A stretch of DNA of 34,470 nucleotides from Clostridiales bacterium (GCA_015056475.1 SVGF01000007.1:1-34470), one strand, 5' to 3'. Positions 17,005-24,600 are shown, numbered from the stretch's first letter. A program made the numbers and translations. Notes: generated from the sequence alone by a model not told the origin.

Positions 17005-18348
17005 ATGAAGACATCAAACAGAATTTTAACATTCCTGCTTGCAATATCCATAGTTGCCAATGCAGGATTGGGCGCAATTTGTATAAAAAAGAGCTCAATG
17101 GTAAACAACGCTCACACGAGAATGCTGAACGTTTACGAGGAGGGCTTGTGTGAGCTTTGCGTAAGATGCGAGCAGATAGACCAAGGCTTTTCAAAGCTGA
17201 GCGTTGCTACAAAAAACACTCAGGCATTAAGAATCTTAAGCGAAATTATTGACGATGCTGCCGCGGCATCGGTTGCACTCGACGCTTTGCCCATCTCCCC
17301 CGAATATACCGGCGTATTGAACAGATATCTGAATCACGTTGGCGACTATTCAAGATATATGATGTTTGCCTCAGCAAACGGCACTCTGCCTACAACTGAA
17401 TACTCAGAGCAGATATCAGCACTCAGACAAAGCTCAAAAAAGATAACTCAAGCCTTGAACGATATGACGGGAAATATGAACGGCGAAAGCTACGATTGGA
17501 CGAGATACCTTGCCGAAAGCGTAAGTGAACTTGATATGGTAAGTGATGATCTGTTTTCCGTTTTGGAATCGATACAGACGGAGGGAATCAATTACCCCAC
17601 GCTTATTTATGACGGACCGTTTTCAGATTCAGTCGTAAACAGAGTTATAGACGAGGGACAAGCTCACAACGTTACAGAATCCGAAGCTATAAGCGCATTT
17701 TGCAAATTCGTTTCCATCCCAAGTGCGTATAAGATAATATCGTGCGACTCTTGCGACGGCGTTATTTCCACGTGGTGTATTGCACTTCAATATGGGCAGG
17801 TAACCTATTACGGCAACGTTTCAAAGAAAACCGGCAAGGTAATATCATTTTTGTGCGACAGCAGTGCAACAAATAAGAATTATTCAAGAAACGATGCAGA
17901 AAATATCGCCGGCGAATTTTTAAGCAGGAACGGATATGACAGCATGAAGCCTCAATACAGCGAGGTGACCCAAAATATCGCAACGATAAATTTTGTTTAC
18001 GAACAAAACGGTGTGCTTATTTATCCAGATATGGTAAAGGTAAGAGTAAATCTTGACAACGGAAAAGTGGAGGGCTTTGAGGGGCTTTCTTTCATTGCAA
18101 ACCACAAGGACAGGCAGATAACGAATATTGACGTAAACGTTACGGACGAGCTTTTGCCAAACGGCTGCAGCGTTGAAAGAACTGCACTTGCAATTATACC
18201 CACGGATGGCGGTGACGAAAGACTTTGCATTGAGGTGAGGTGTAACGTTGACGGTGACGATTTTGTGCTTTACTTTGATCCCGAAACATTTGAGGAAGTA
18301 AAAATATTCAAGGTCATCCACACCGAAAACTCAGATTTTGCGGTTTGA
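17005..18348 (+). CDS. ypeB: Germination protein YpeB
   Basis: 447 aa, the usual YpeB length; start 3 bases after sleB with GAGGTGA as ribosome site. An N-terminal membrane anchor (about 7-27) is followed by a helical region and three PepSY-type repeats in the C-terminal half, for example VISTWCIALQYGQVTYYGNVSKKTGKV and KVRVNLDNGKVEGFEG. YpeB and SleB stabilise each other in the spore. The pairing of the two genes is the main evidence for both assignments and for an endospore-forming host. Confidence 0.9.
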   Translation: MKTSNRILTFLLAISIVANAGLGAICIKKSSMVNNAHTRMLNVYEEGLCELCVRCEQIDQGFSKLSVATKNTQALRILSEIIDDAAAASVALDALPISPEYTGVLNRYLNHVGDYSRYMMFASANGTLPTTEYSEQISALRQSSKKITQALNDMTGNMNGESYDWTRYLAESVSELDMVSDDLFSVLESIQTEGINYPTLIYDGPFSDSVVNRVIDEGQAHNVTESEAISAFCKFVSIPSAYKIISCDSCDGVISTWCIALQYGQVTYYGNVSKKTGKVISFLCDSSATNKNYSRNDAENIAGEFLSRNGYDSMKPQYSEVTQNIATINFVYEQNGVLIYPDMVKVRVNLDNGKVEGFEGLSFIANHKDRQITNIDVNVTDELLPNGCSVERTALAIIPTDGGDERLCIEVRCNVDGDDFVLYFDPETFEEVKIFKVIHTENSDFAV

Positions 18349-18357
18349 CAAAAAATA

Positions 18358-18394
18358 TTACGGTCGTACAGAAAAAGTATGGCCGTTTTTTATT
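18358..18394 (+). terminator. Terminator of sleB-ypeB
   Basis: acggtcgtac (18360-18369) pairs with gtatggccgt (18377-18386, two wobble pairs), followed by TTTTTTATT. Confidence 0.8.
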
Positions 18395-18411
18395 TATGAA
18401 GTGTATTCATC

Positions 18412-18440
18412 TTGAAAATATATCGGATCTGTGGTATAAT
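18412..18440 (+). promoter_or_regulatory. Promoter of ddl
   Basis: TTGAAA (18412-18417), 17-base spacer, TATAAT (18435-18440). The string cggatctgtg before TATAAT is the same as in the 293-321 promoter. A tacgatt-ag-aatcgta inverted repeat (18444-18459) lies at the expected transcription start and could be an operator. Confidence 0.8.
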
Positions 18441-18515
18441 AATTACGATTAGAATCGTAGTCAAACAGCAAAAACAAGAATAAAATGTAATATCTCATTT
18501 ATGAAAGGAATTTTT

Positions 18516-19595
18516 ATGTCAAAGCTTAACGCGGCAATAATATTCGGCGGCAGATCAAACGAGCATCCCGTATCGATACAGTCCGCTAAATCAGTTATTC
18601 AAAACGTAGATACAAAGAAATATTCTCTCAGCCTTATAGGCATCACCAGAAAGGGCGAATGGAAGCTTTACAACGGTGTTGCTGACGATATAGAGAGCTG
18701 GGAAAGCAATTCCACGCCAATAGTGCTTCCGCCCGATCCGTCATACAAGGGCTATATTTGTCTTGATGAACCGAGCGTTGTTCATCATATAGACGTTGCA
18801 TTTCCCGTAATGCACGGCACTTACGCAGAGGACGGCACTATCCAGAGCGTGCTTGAGCTTGCAGGTATTCCCTACGTTGGTCCCGAGGTGCTTTCATCCG
18901 CAGTTGCAATGGATAAGGTTGTAGCAAAGCAGGTTTGCGGATTCAACGGCATTCCACAATGTAAATTCTGCAGCTGTGACGCTTATGAATGGGAAAAGAA
19001 TAAAGAATCCATCATTGCCGAGTTTGAAAACGAGCTTGGCTATCCGATATTCGTTAAGCCCGCAAACATGGGCTCAAGCGTTGGCATAAGCAAGGCAAAA
19101 AACAGAGATTCGCTCATTTTGGCTATAAACGAAGCCCTCCGCTTTGACAGAAAGATAGTTGCAGAGGAATTTGTTGACGGCAGAGAGATAGAGTGTGCCG
19201 TGCTCGGTAACGACGAATGCATTGCATCCATCCCGGGTGAGGTGGTTTCCGCAAAGGAATTCTACGATTTTGAAGCTAAGTACGACGATAATTTTGATTC
19301 CGCAATATACATACCCGCCAAGATCGACGAGGAAATACTCAACGACATCCGTGCGCTTGCACTCAAGACCTACAAGGTTCTCAACTGCAAGGGACTTTGC
19401 AGGATAGATTTCTTTGTAACCAAGAAGGACAATACAATATTGCTCAACGAAGCAAACACACTCCCCGGCTTTACAAAAATTTCTATGTACCCCAAAATGA
19501 TGATAAATATGGGTATGACGTACAGCGAGCTTATCGATAAGCTCTTTGACCTGGCTATTCAAAACGCAACAAGCAAGAGCAAGATAGAGTTTTAA
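18516..19595 (+). CDS. ddl: D-alanine--D-alanine ligase
   Basis: 359 aa from ATG 18516 (GAAAGGA at 18503-18509); the ORF track start overlaps that ribosome site. It has ATP-grasp architecture: N-terminal IIFGGRSNEHPVS (Glu16 of the substrate-binding loop), the glycine-rich loop KPANMGSSVGISKA, GREIECAVLGN, the omega-loop FYDFEAKY with the Lys-Tyr pair typical of D-Ala-D-Ala enzymes, CRIDFF, and metal-binding NEANTLPGFT. It makes the dipeptide for peptidoglycan precursors. The loop residue after EH is Pro rather than the more usual Glu or Asp, a minor oddity. No van-type neighbours are present, so a resistance ligase is unlikely. Confidence 0.93.
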   Translation: MSKLNAAIIFGGRSNEHPVSIQSAKSVIQNVDTKKYSLSLIGITRKGEWKLYNGVADDIESWESNSTPIVLPPDPSYKGYICLDEPSVVHHIDVAFPVMHGTYAEDGTIQSVLELAGIPYVGPEVLSSAVAMDKVVAKQVCGFNGIPQCKFCSCDAYEWEKNKESIIAEFENELGYPIFVKPANMGSSVGISKAKNRDSLILAINEALRFDRKIVAEEFVDGREIECAVLGNDECIASIPGEVVSAKEFYDFEAKYDDNFDSAIYIPAKIDEEILNDIRALALKTYKVLNCKGLCRIDFFVTKKDNTILLNEANTLPGFTKISMYPKMMINMGMTYSELIDKLFDLAIQNATSKSKIEF

Positions 19596-19614
19596 TTCAA
19601 CGAAAGGAATAAAA

Positions 19615-20163
19615 ATGGACAATTTTATATCAGAGGTACAAGACAGTGCCAAAAAAGCGATCAGTGAGCTTATTGAGGTTTCGCAGATAAAATCCGGCGA
19701 AATACTCGTTATCGGCTGCTCAACAAGCGAAATTATAGGCAGCAGAATCGGCACAAACTCAGCTTACGAGGTTGCAGAGGCGCTTTTTGAGGCAATCTAC
19801 CCCATTATAACTTCAAAGGGCATATATCTTGCCGCACAATGCTGTGAGCATTTGAACAGGGCCTTGATAATAGAAAGCGAAGCCGCACAAAAATTCGGTT
19901 ATGAGCCCGTATGCGTTGTTCCCCAGCCAAAGGCGGGCGGATCTTTTGCAACAACAACGTTCAGACATATGAACTCCCCCGTTGCAGTTGAGCACATTGT
20001 TGCAAAGGCGGGGCTTGACATCGGCGGAACGTTGATTGGAATGCATCTTGCACACGTTGCCGTGCCTGTAAGGCTTTCGGTTGACAAGATCGGTCATGCA
20101 AACATTATTTCAGCCCGCACGAGAGCAAAATATATAGGCGGACCGAGAGCGCAGTATGAATAA
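19615..20163 (+). CDS. DUF436 (TIGR01440, YwlG-like) family protein
   Basis: 182 aa; GAAAGGAA precedes ATG 19615, 19 bases after ddl, so it is co-transcribed. The family signature is clear: LVIGCSTSEIIGSRIGTNSA, LAAQCCEHLNRALIIE, VPQPKAGGSFATTTFRHM and GGTLIGMHLAHVAVPVR. The conserved Cys-Cys-Glu-His and the His residues suggest an enzyme, but no activity is established. Full length for the family. Confidence 0.92.
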   Translation: MDNFISEVQDSAKKAISELIEVSQIKSGEILVIGCSTSEIIGSRIGTNSAYEVAEALFEAIYPIITSKGIYLAAQCCEHLNRALIIESEAAQKFGYEPVCVVPQPKAGGSFATTTFRHMNSPVAVEHIVAKAGLDIGGTLIGMHLAHVAVPVRLSVDKIGHANIISARTRAKYIGGPRAQYE

Positions 20164-20169
20164 AAAATA

Positions 20170-20210
20170 AAACGATGGATAGGGAATCACCTTTCCATCG
20201 TTTTTTGTTT
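20170..20210 (+). terminator. Terminator of ddl-DUF436 operon
   Basis: aacgatgga pairs with tccatcgtt around an inner aggg/cctt stem and is followed by TTTTTTGTTT. Confidence 0.85.
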
Positions 20211-20221
20211 ACGTAAGGTTT

Positions 20222-20325
20222 GATACGGGATAATTTTTTGTTATAATCTTTCGTATTCTCTCCTTCCGTCAAAAATCAAAGATTTTTGCCACCTCCCTCG
20301 TCAGAGGGAGGTAGGGGTGCGGTGC
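20222..20325 (-). repeat. Solo palindromic repeat, copy A
   Basis: On the minus strand: CGCACCCCT, hairpin ACCTCCCTC-TGAC-GAGGGAGGT (20291-20312), hairpin CAAAAATC-TTT-GATTTTTG, GGAGAGAAT, then ACGAAAGATTATAACAAAAA. The last part equals the first codons of the DUF559 gene at 22342-22818 but with ACG instead of ATG. It is one of four related copies in the window. The remainder of 20164-20726 is repeat copy B plus non-coding sequence, including an agacccg/cgggtct stem (20605-20632). Confidence 0.75.
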
Positions 20326-20388
20326 AAAATAAACATTACGCACTACACACAACGGTGTATTGAAATACGACATCATCTGTCAAATTAA

Positions 20389-20515
20389 TTAGGATTTATC
20401 AATTACGTGTCTTACATAATGTTTGAAATGGAATAATTTTTTGTTATGATCTTTCGTATTCTCTCCCTCCGTCAAAAATCAAAGATTTTTGCCACCTCTC
20501 TCGTCAGAGGGAGGC
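20389..20515 (-). repeat. Solo palindromic repeat, copy B
   Basis: Same unit as copy A: palindrome with CTCCCTCTGACGAGAGAGG, AAAAATC-TTT-GATTTTT, GGAGGGAGAGAAT, then ACGAAAGATCATAACAAAAA. It continues into CAAACATTATGTAAGACACG and the AAATCCTAATT motif that also borders copy D. No gene is intact here. Confidence 0.75.
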
Positions 20516-20726
20516 ATTAGTGCAGACCTGCAGAGACCTGTTAATCCATATACTTCAATAGATCAAATAGATTTATACTATTATTTGGCGGAATACACAA
20601 GGACAGACCCGACAGTACGAATTGCCGGGTCTATTGAATGTTTTATGAGCACCCGCCATTGCCTCTGCTGTTTAACTGTTCGAGTAAATTGGGATTTATC
20701 AAATACAGTATCGTTTCGTAAAAAAT

Positions 20727-21434
20727 TCAAATTCCCTCACATAAATTCATTTCACTGTTTGCTGTAATGAGTTCCTTTAATATTTTTAAATGTGAACTTC
20801 CTATTAAAACGACCACCTTATCTCCTTTTTCGCAGATATTCTGCAAATTAGAAAAAATCTTCAGGTTTCTTTCATACCATTGCAAAACAAGTTGACTGCC
20901 TTCATATTTCCCAAGATTGATTTTATTCGCATCAAGATACATGCTATGATCAAGAGTAATGCACTCATCGCTATTAAGTATCGAATACAACCCCATTAAA
21001 TCCTTTGCTTGTTCTGTCATCATCTGCATTTTTTCAAAAAAACCATCCAAATCCATATAAGGCTTTATTTTGTATAACAATTCATCTGACAACTCAATAT
21101 CCTCATCTACACCATATATCTTATCAAGATTCAATTTATGTCCCAGTCGAAATCCGACTTGGGCGATCTCATTCACCGACTTAAATGGAACAATGGAGCC
21201 ATATCTTTCAACATTGTCATATACCACGTTCTCTGCAAAGCTGTTCTTGTCACTTCTCGCATATAATTTGTCTAACTCATTCTGCATTCCATACGGAAAT
21301 TCCACTGCAATTTTGTTGGGATTAAACGAAGCCAGTTTGTTTGTAAACTCATCAATTTGATTTTGAACATCGTTTGAAAAAACATCAAATCTGCCCGGAT
21401 AATGAAATGTCCCAACCAACATAATATCTATCAC
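20727..21434 (-). CDS. DUF5694 family protein (TraB/GumN-like fold)
   Basis: 235 aa from a GTG at 21434; GAGGTGA lies 5 bases upstream, while the first ATG (21422) would be too distant. The N-terminal VGTFHYPGRFDVF and the late VVVLIGSSHLKIL match the paired GxxH and GSxH motifs of DUF5694 and the wider TraB/PrgY/GumN (Tiki-like) group, some of which are metal-dependent proteases; a conserved KIAVEFPYG strand lies between. No signal peptide, so cytoplasmic. Function is not established. It is more AT-rich than the housekeeping genes, lies within the repeat island, and is followed 24 bases later by the island's AAATCCCAATTT motif. Probably acquired. Confidence 0.75.
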   Translation of the reverse strand: MIDIMLVGTFHYPGRFDVFSNDVQNQIDEFTNKLASFNPNKIAVEFPYGMQNELDKLYARSDKNSFAENVVYDNVERYGSIVPFKSVNEIAQVGFRLGHKLNLDKIYGVDEDIELSDELLYKIKPYMDLDGFFEKMQMMTEQAKDLMGLYSILNSDECITLDHSMYLDANKINLGKYEGSQLVLQWYERNLKIFSNLQNICEKGDKVVVLIGSSHLKILKELITANSEMNLCEGI

Positions 21435-21470
21435 TTATATCACCTCGTTTTATTATAATTTATTGTCATG

Positions 21471-21479
21471 ATTATATCA
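21471..21479 (-). promoter_or_regulatory. Candidate extended -10 promoter of the DUF5694 gene
   Basis: Minus strand TGTGATATAAT: an extended -10 (TGA-TATAAT, 21471-21479) without a good -35, in the 97-base gap after the phosphorylase-like gene. Confidence 0.4.
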
Positions 21480-21531
21480 CAAAAATATGTATTTTAATCT
21501 CTTTGTCATTCAAGCAATTTGGGATTTGTTC

Positions 21532-22287
21532 TTATAGTCTGGTTGCTACTTCTATGGCAACCAAAAGAATTCTTTCTCTTAAATCTGTAGGCATGCTTCC
21601 TAAAATGCGTTTATCCCAGTCAGAATCTGCCAAACAATCCGCAGCATACAAAAACTGATAAACCTTCTTATTTCGAAATTGACCAACTGACATTATTGAG
21701 GCACATTCCATTTCTACAACACCACAGCCCTCTGCTTTTCGTTTTTCCAAATTGCGGCTGGTTTCTCTGTAAAATGCATCTGTTGTCCAAGTCTTTGTAG
21801 AATAATACGAAATATGGATGTCATCCAAAATCTGCATCAGTGCTGATGCGGTTTCTATTTCTAAGTAATCAGACGCCTCTGCATAATGGTAACTGACACC
21901 CTCATCTCTATACGCCGCAGTGGGCACTAACAAACGGCCTTCTGCAATTTCTTTATGTAAAGCACCGCAAGAGCCAAAATAGAGTAACTTCTCCGCTCCT
22001 AGTGCTATAAGTTCTTCCAAAAGTGCCGCAGAACCAGCTCCACCCATGATGGTGTTAAAGAATCCCATTTTAATACCACAATATTCAAACTGATATATTG
22101 GAAGTTCCTGCCCACCTGCAAACAATGCGCCTATCTGTGTTACATCATATTTACTTAGGAACAGTCTGCATATCTTTGCTGAAAAAACAACCAGTATAGT
22201 TGTTGGAAAATTCTTTATCATTTGAACATTATTCTTGGCTTTGATGATTTCCTCACCATTGAAATCAAATGTATCTATTATGCTCAC
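21532..22287 (-). CDS. Nucleoside phosphorylase family protein
   Basis: About 251 aa from GTG 22287, which has AAGAGGTG at suitable spacing; the GTG at 22293 in the ORF track abuts the ribosome site. PNP/UDP phosphorylase-like features: substrate-side MGGAGSAALLEELIALGAEKLLYFGSCGAL, VPTAAYRDEGVSYHY, and VVEMECASIMSVG, in which the Glu-Met-Glu normally binds the ribose. It should cleave a nucleoside with phosphate, or a related N-glycoside; base specificity cannot be read. It lies 50 bases after DUF559 and is followed at once by the AAATCCCAAATT motif. The setting, between an orphan nuclease and DUF5694, suggests an accessory rather than core salvage gene. Confidence 0.85.
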   Translation of the reverse strand: MSIIDTFDFNGEEIIKAKNNVQMIKNFPTTILVVFSAKICRLFLSKYDVTQIGALFAGGQELPIYQFEYCGIKMGFFNTIMGGAGSAALLEELIALGAEKLLYFGSCGALHKEIAEGRLLVPTAAYRDEGVSYHYAEASDYLEIETASALMQILDDIHISYYSTKTWTTDAFYRETSRNLEKRKAEGCGVVEMECASIMSVGQFRNKKVYQFLYAADCLADSDWDKRILGSMPTDLRERILLVAIEVATRL

Positions 22288-22341
22288 TTTCACACCTCTT
22301 CAAATTAAAGTTTACCTGTCTTGTCACATTTCCTCGGCCCA

Positions 22342-22818
22342 TTATAATGGAACGTCTTTTTCAGCGCAATCTACGTTGTGAATATCGTTACAGTCAATAC
22401 GACTTGCGACGTCAACCAAGGCTCCCTCTGACGAGGGAGCTGTCTTTTGCATTGCAAAAGACTGAGGGAGAGAATTCCTTACCACTTGATCAATATACTC
22501 ACATACTCCACGAAAATTTCTGTCAATATCCATATTGCAAATTCTGACCACCGTTAAATTCATAGACACTAAATCGCGTGTACGCAGTTCATCTTTCCTT
22601 ATCTGCTCGGGTATATAGTGTCCCCCTCCGTCGAGTTCAATTACAAGCCTCGCCTTTGCGCAGTAAAAGTCTGCAATATAATTACCAATCGATTTTTGTC
22701 TTTGAAAACGCACAGGATAATCACGAAGATAATTATACCACAGTTTCAATTCCCAAGGAGTCATATTCTTTCTCAATTCCTTTGCCAACGGAATATTCTT
22801 TTTGTTATAATCTTTCAT
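22342..22818 (-). CDS. DUF559 domain endonuclease-like protein
   Basis: 158 aa from ATG 22818 (GGAGGGAGAGATT upstream, itself part of the repeat). Residues 1-112 are a DUF559 domain: LRKNMTPWELKLWYNYLRDYPVRFQRQ, DFYC with Asp50, and LVIELDGGGHY with Glu61 and Asp63. This is a PD-(D/E)XK fold related to Vsr nucleases, with the expected acidic residues intact. The tail (about 113-158, including SLPQSFAMQKTAPSSEGAL) is encoded by the inward-facing palindromic repeat at 22421-22475, so the gene and repeat are fused. The start codon lies directly beside a second, inverted copy of the repeat. Such genes are common, scattered and of unknown role in Clostridia. Confidence 0.8.
   Translation of the reverse strand: MKDYNKKNIPLAKELRKNMTPWELKLWYNYLRDYPVRFQRQKSIGNYIADFYCAKARLVIELDGGGHYIPEQIRKDELRTRDLVSMNLTVVRICNMDIDRNFRGVCEYIDQVVRNSLPQSFAMQKTAPSSEGALVDVASRIDCNDIHNVDCAEKDVPL
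22421..22475 (+). repeat. Left inverted copy of the palindromic repeat flanking DUF559
   Basis: gctccctc-tgac-gagggagc (22421-22440), a second hairpin gtcttttgca...tgcaaaagac (22442-22462), then tgagggagagaat. It has the same order of parts as the right copy (22819-22876) but on the opposite strand, so both point into the DUF559 gene. Confidence 0.75.
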
Positions 22819-22876
22819 AATCTCTCCCTCCGTCAAAAATCAAAGATTTTTGCCACCTCCCTCATCAGATGGAGGT
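22421..22876 (-). mobile_element. Candidate REP-like element carrying a DUF559 nuclease
   Basis: The DUF559 gene is bounded by two inverted copies of a two-hairpin palindrome, and truncated copies of the right end with the gene's first codons lie at 20222, 20389 and 22988. This parallels REP/RAYT organisation, in which a transposase gene sits between inverted REP sequences and solo REPs are dispersed. No target duplication could be defined, so mobility is inferred, not shown. Confidence 0.4.
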
Positions 22877-22890
22877 AGGGGTGCGGTTCG
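22819..22890 (-). repeat. Right palindromic repeat (copy C) with DUF559 ribosome site
   Basis: On the minus strand: CGCACCCCT, hairpin ACCTCCATC-TGAT-GAGGGAGGT (22855-22876, one mismatch), hairpin CAAAAATC-TTT-GATTTTTG, GACGGAGGGAGAGATT, then the DUF559 ATG. The repeat supplies the gene's Shine-Dalgarno sequence. Confidence 0.75.
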
Positions 22891-23104
22891 CTATCAATCG
22901 TTCAGTAAATTGGGATTTGCCAATTACGTGTCTTACATAACGTTTGAAACGGGATAATTTTTTATTATGATCTTTCGTATTCTCTCCGTCAAAAATCAAA
23001 GATTTTTGCCACCTCCCTCGTCAGATGGAGGTATGGGTACGGTTCGCTATCAATCGTTCAGTAAATTGGGATTTGTCAATTACATATCTTACATAACGTT
23101 TGAA
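22891..23104 (-). repeat. Copy D and 156-base tandem duplication
   Basis: From about 22832 the sequence repeats with a 156-base period: gtcaaaaatcaaagatttttgcc at 22832 and 22988, ggttcgctatcaatcgttcagtaaattggg at 22885 and 23041. Copy D again carries ACGAAAGATCATAATAAAA in place of the DUF559 start. Similarity stops at about 23104, inside the last codons of the glycosyltransferase gene. Confidence 0.8.
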
Positions 23105-24429
23105 TTTGTCATATAACCAACCAAGGCTATCATACCGAGAATTATCTCGCCGACGATTATAGTCCACCTCAACCAAGTTTTATTCTCGCTGACTGCGGCA
23201 AGTGCTATATAAGTTGGGAAATTAACGAGAAGATATCTCGGACCACTCAAAAGCCAGCTTACGGTCATTGTAAGGAATATAAATGCAAGCGAGTATATAG
23301 TATACGTAAACGGAATCTTTTTGCATCCGATGTAGCATGCAAGCATAGCAAAGCATATGGAAGATACGTCGCCAAACCATATAAACCACTTATTTGAAAA
23401 GCTTCCATGCTCGTTAAGGAAAAGACTAAAATGGTTTACAACGTTTGCAAGCGGGCATGATATTCTGTTGTGCCAATGGTTATTCTGGTACTCCATAAAT
23501 TTGAACCAATCGCCCGAAACGCTCTTATTTATATAAAGATATATTCCAAAGCCCGCAAGGATCAAAAATCCGGGTAAAAGGCGCAAAACAAACTTACCGA
23601 AATTATATTTTCGCTTGCACGATACTGTTATGAGCCACACACCATAGGGCACCACAAATATCAAGCCGAAGTTTTTTGTAAGTGCGGCAAATAAACCGAA
23701 CACTCCTGCGACGAGCCAATTCTCTTTTTTGAGCATTATGAAGAACATCAATGTCAAGAAAAGGAATAACGACTCCGTGAACGCAAACGCAAAGAAGAAT
23801 CCGTACGGGGACAAAATGAGCATGAGAGTTGCGATAATTGCAGTCTGACGCTTAAAGTCCATTCTCACGAGCTTATACATTGCGGCTATTGAAAGCACGA
23901 AGAACAAGTTTGACACGAAATGCGCAGAGAAATTGAGATTGCCGAAAACGTATCCGAAAAGTCGCACTATTATGGGGTAAAGCGGATAGAATGCGAGGAA
24001 AACGTATTCCTTATCGGCATATTTTGTTGGATCCGCAAGATACTGCTCCTCGCTAACGTACCAATGGTCGGCTATTGAGAGGTAATGATGAGCGTCCCAC
24101 TTTGTGAATTCGTAGAATATTTTGGTTATGTCAAACGTATATCCCGGCTCAAAGATCACCTTTATGATATAAGTAAGCGTTATTGCAACCAAGCGGTAGA
24201 GGAAAAACACACCGATGAGTGTGAGGATATCCTTCCACTCGTGCTTTTGAGGCATGAGTCTGAAGCAGTCGTTATCCTTATCGTAAAATTTACCGACGTA
24301 AGTAACCTCCTCGTCCTTGCCCTTGATACTGCGATGGAGCGTGCACGCAAATAGCCATATTGCGCCACCCATTGCAACCACGAGAACTATAAACCAAATT
24401 ATCTTGTATATTAATAATACTGTGTCCAT
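23089..24429 (-). CDS. PIG-V-like mannosyltransferase / glycosyltransferase, multi-pass membrane protein
   Basis: 446 aa; AAAGGAGA precedes ATG 24429 and a consensus promoter lies just upstream. About ten membrane helices. The luminal-type motif KWDAHHYLSIADHWY followed by FLAFYPLYPIIVRLFG matches PIG-V-like family mannosyltransferases, which use polyprenyl-phosphate sugars outside the membrane. It probably adds a sugar to a surface glycan or lipid. The final residues (NSNVM-stop) are encoded by sequence that recurs in repeat copies B and D, so the C-terminus overlaps the repeat family. Confidence 0.82.
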   Translation of the reverse strand: MDTVLLIYKIIWFIVLVVAMGGAIWLFACTLHRSIKGKDEEVTYVGKFYDKDNDCFRLMPQKHEWKDILTLIGVFFLYRLVAITLTYIIKVIFEPGYTFDITKIFYEFTKWDAHHYLSIADHWYVSEEQYLADPTKYADKEYVFLAFYPLYPIIVRLFGYVFGNLNFSAHFVSNLFFVLSIAAMYKLVRMDFKRQTAIIATLMLILSPYGFFFAFAFTESLFLFLTLMFFIMLKKENWLVAGVFGLFAALTKNFGLIFVVPYGVWLITVSCKRKYNFGKFVLRLLPGFLILAGFGIYLYINKSVSGDWFKFMEYQNNHWHNRISCPLANVVNHFSLFLNEHGSFSNKWFIWFGDVSSICFAMLACYIGCKKIPFTYTIYSLAFIFLTMTVSWLLSGPRYLLVNFPTYIALAAVSENKTWLRWTIIVGEIILGMIALVGYMTNSNVM

Positions 24430-24455
24430 AAAAGCATCTCCTTTACTTTGATAGA

Positions 24456-24484
24456 ATTATAATACTTTTTGGCATTATTGTCAA
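24456..24484 (-). promoter_or_regulatory. Consensus promoter of the PIG-V-like gene
   Basis: Minus strand TTGACA (24479-24484), 17 bases, TATAAT (24456-24461). Confidence 0.88.
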
Positions 24485-24559
24485 GGGGTACAGAATATAA
24501 CGCATTAAACAACAAATAATCTGTATAATAGGACGAAAAGATAACCTTTTTGGTTGCAT

Positions 24560-24600
24560 AAAAAATCCTGCGAGCACGTTTTGTGTCGCAGGATCTGTTT
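24560..24600 (-). terminator. Terminator of the CBM9-galM operon
   Basis: Minus strand ATCCTGCG...CGCAGGAT stem followed by TTTTTTATG, shortly after the galM stop codon. Confidence 0.85.

Noticed and set aside
18516-19595. Van-type resistance ligase
   Set aside because: The omega-loop keeps the Lys-Tyr pair of D-Ala-D-Ala ligases and no vanH, vanX or regulatory genes are nearby.
20489-20767. 92-aa plus-strand ORF
   Set aside because: It begins inside repeat copy B and runs through intergenic DNA into the 3' end of the DUF5694 gene on the other strand, with no ribosome site.
20222-23104. Possible CRISPR array or integron
   Set aside because: Repeats are irregularly spaced, long and self-palindromic with no spacer series, and neither cas genes nor an integrase are present in the window.
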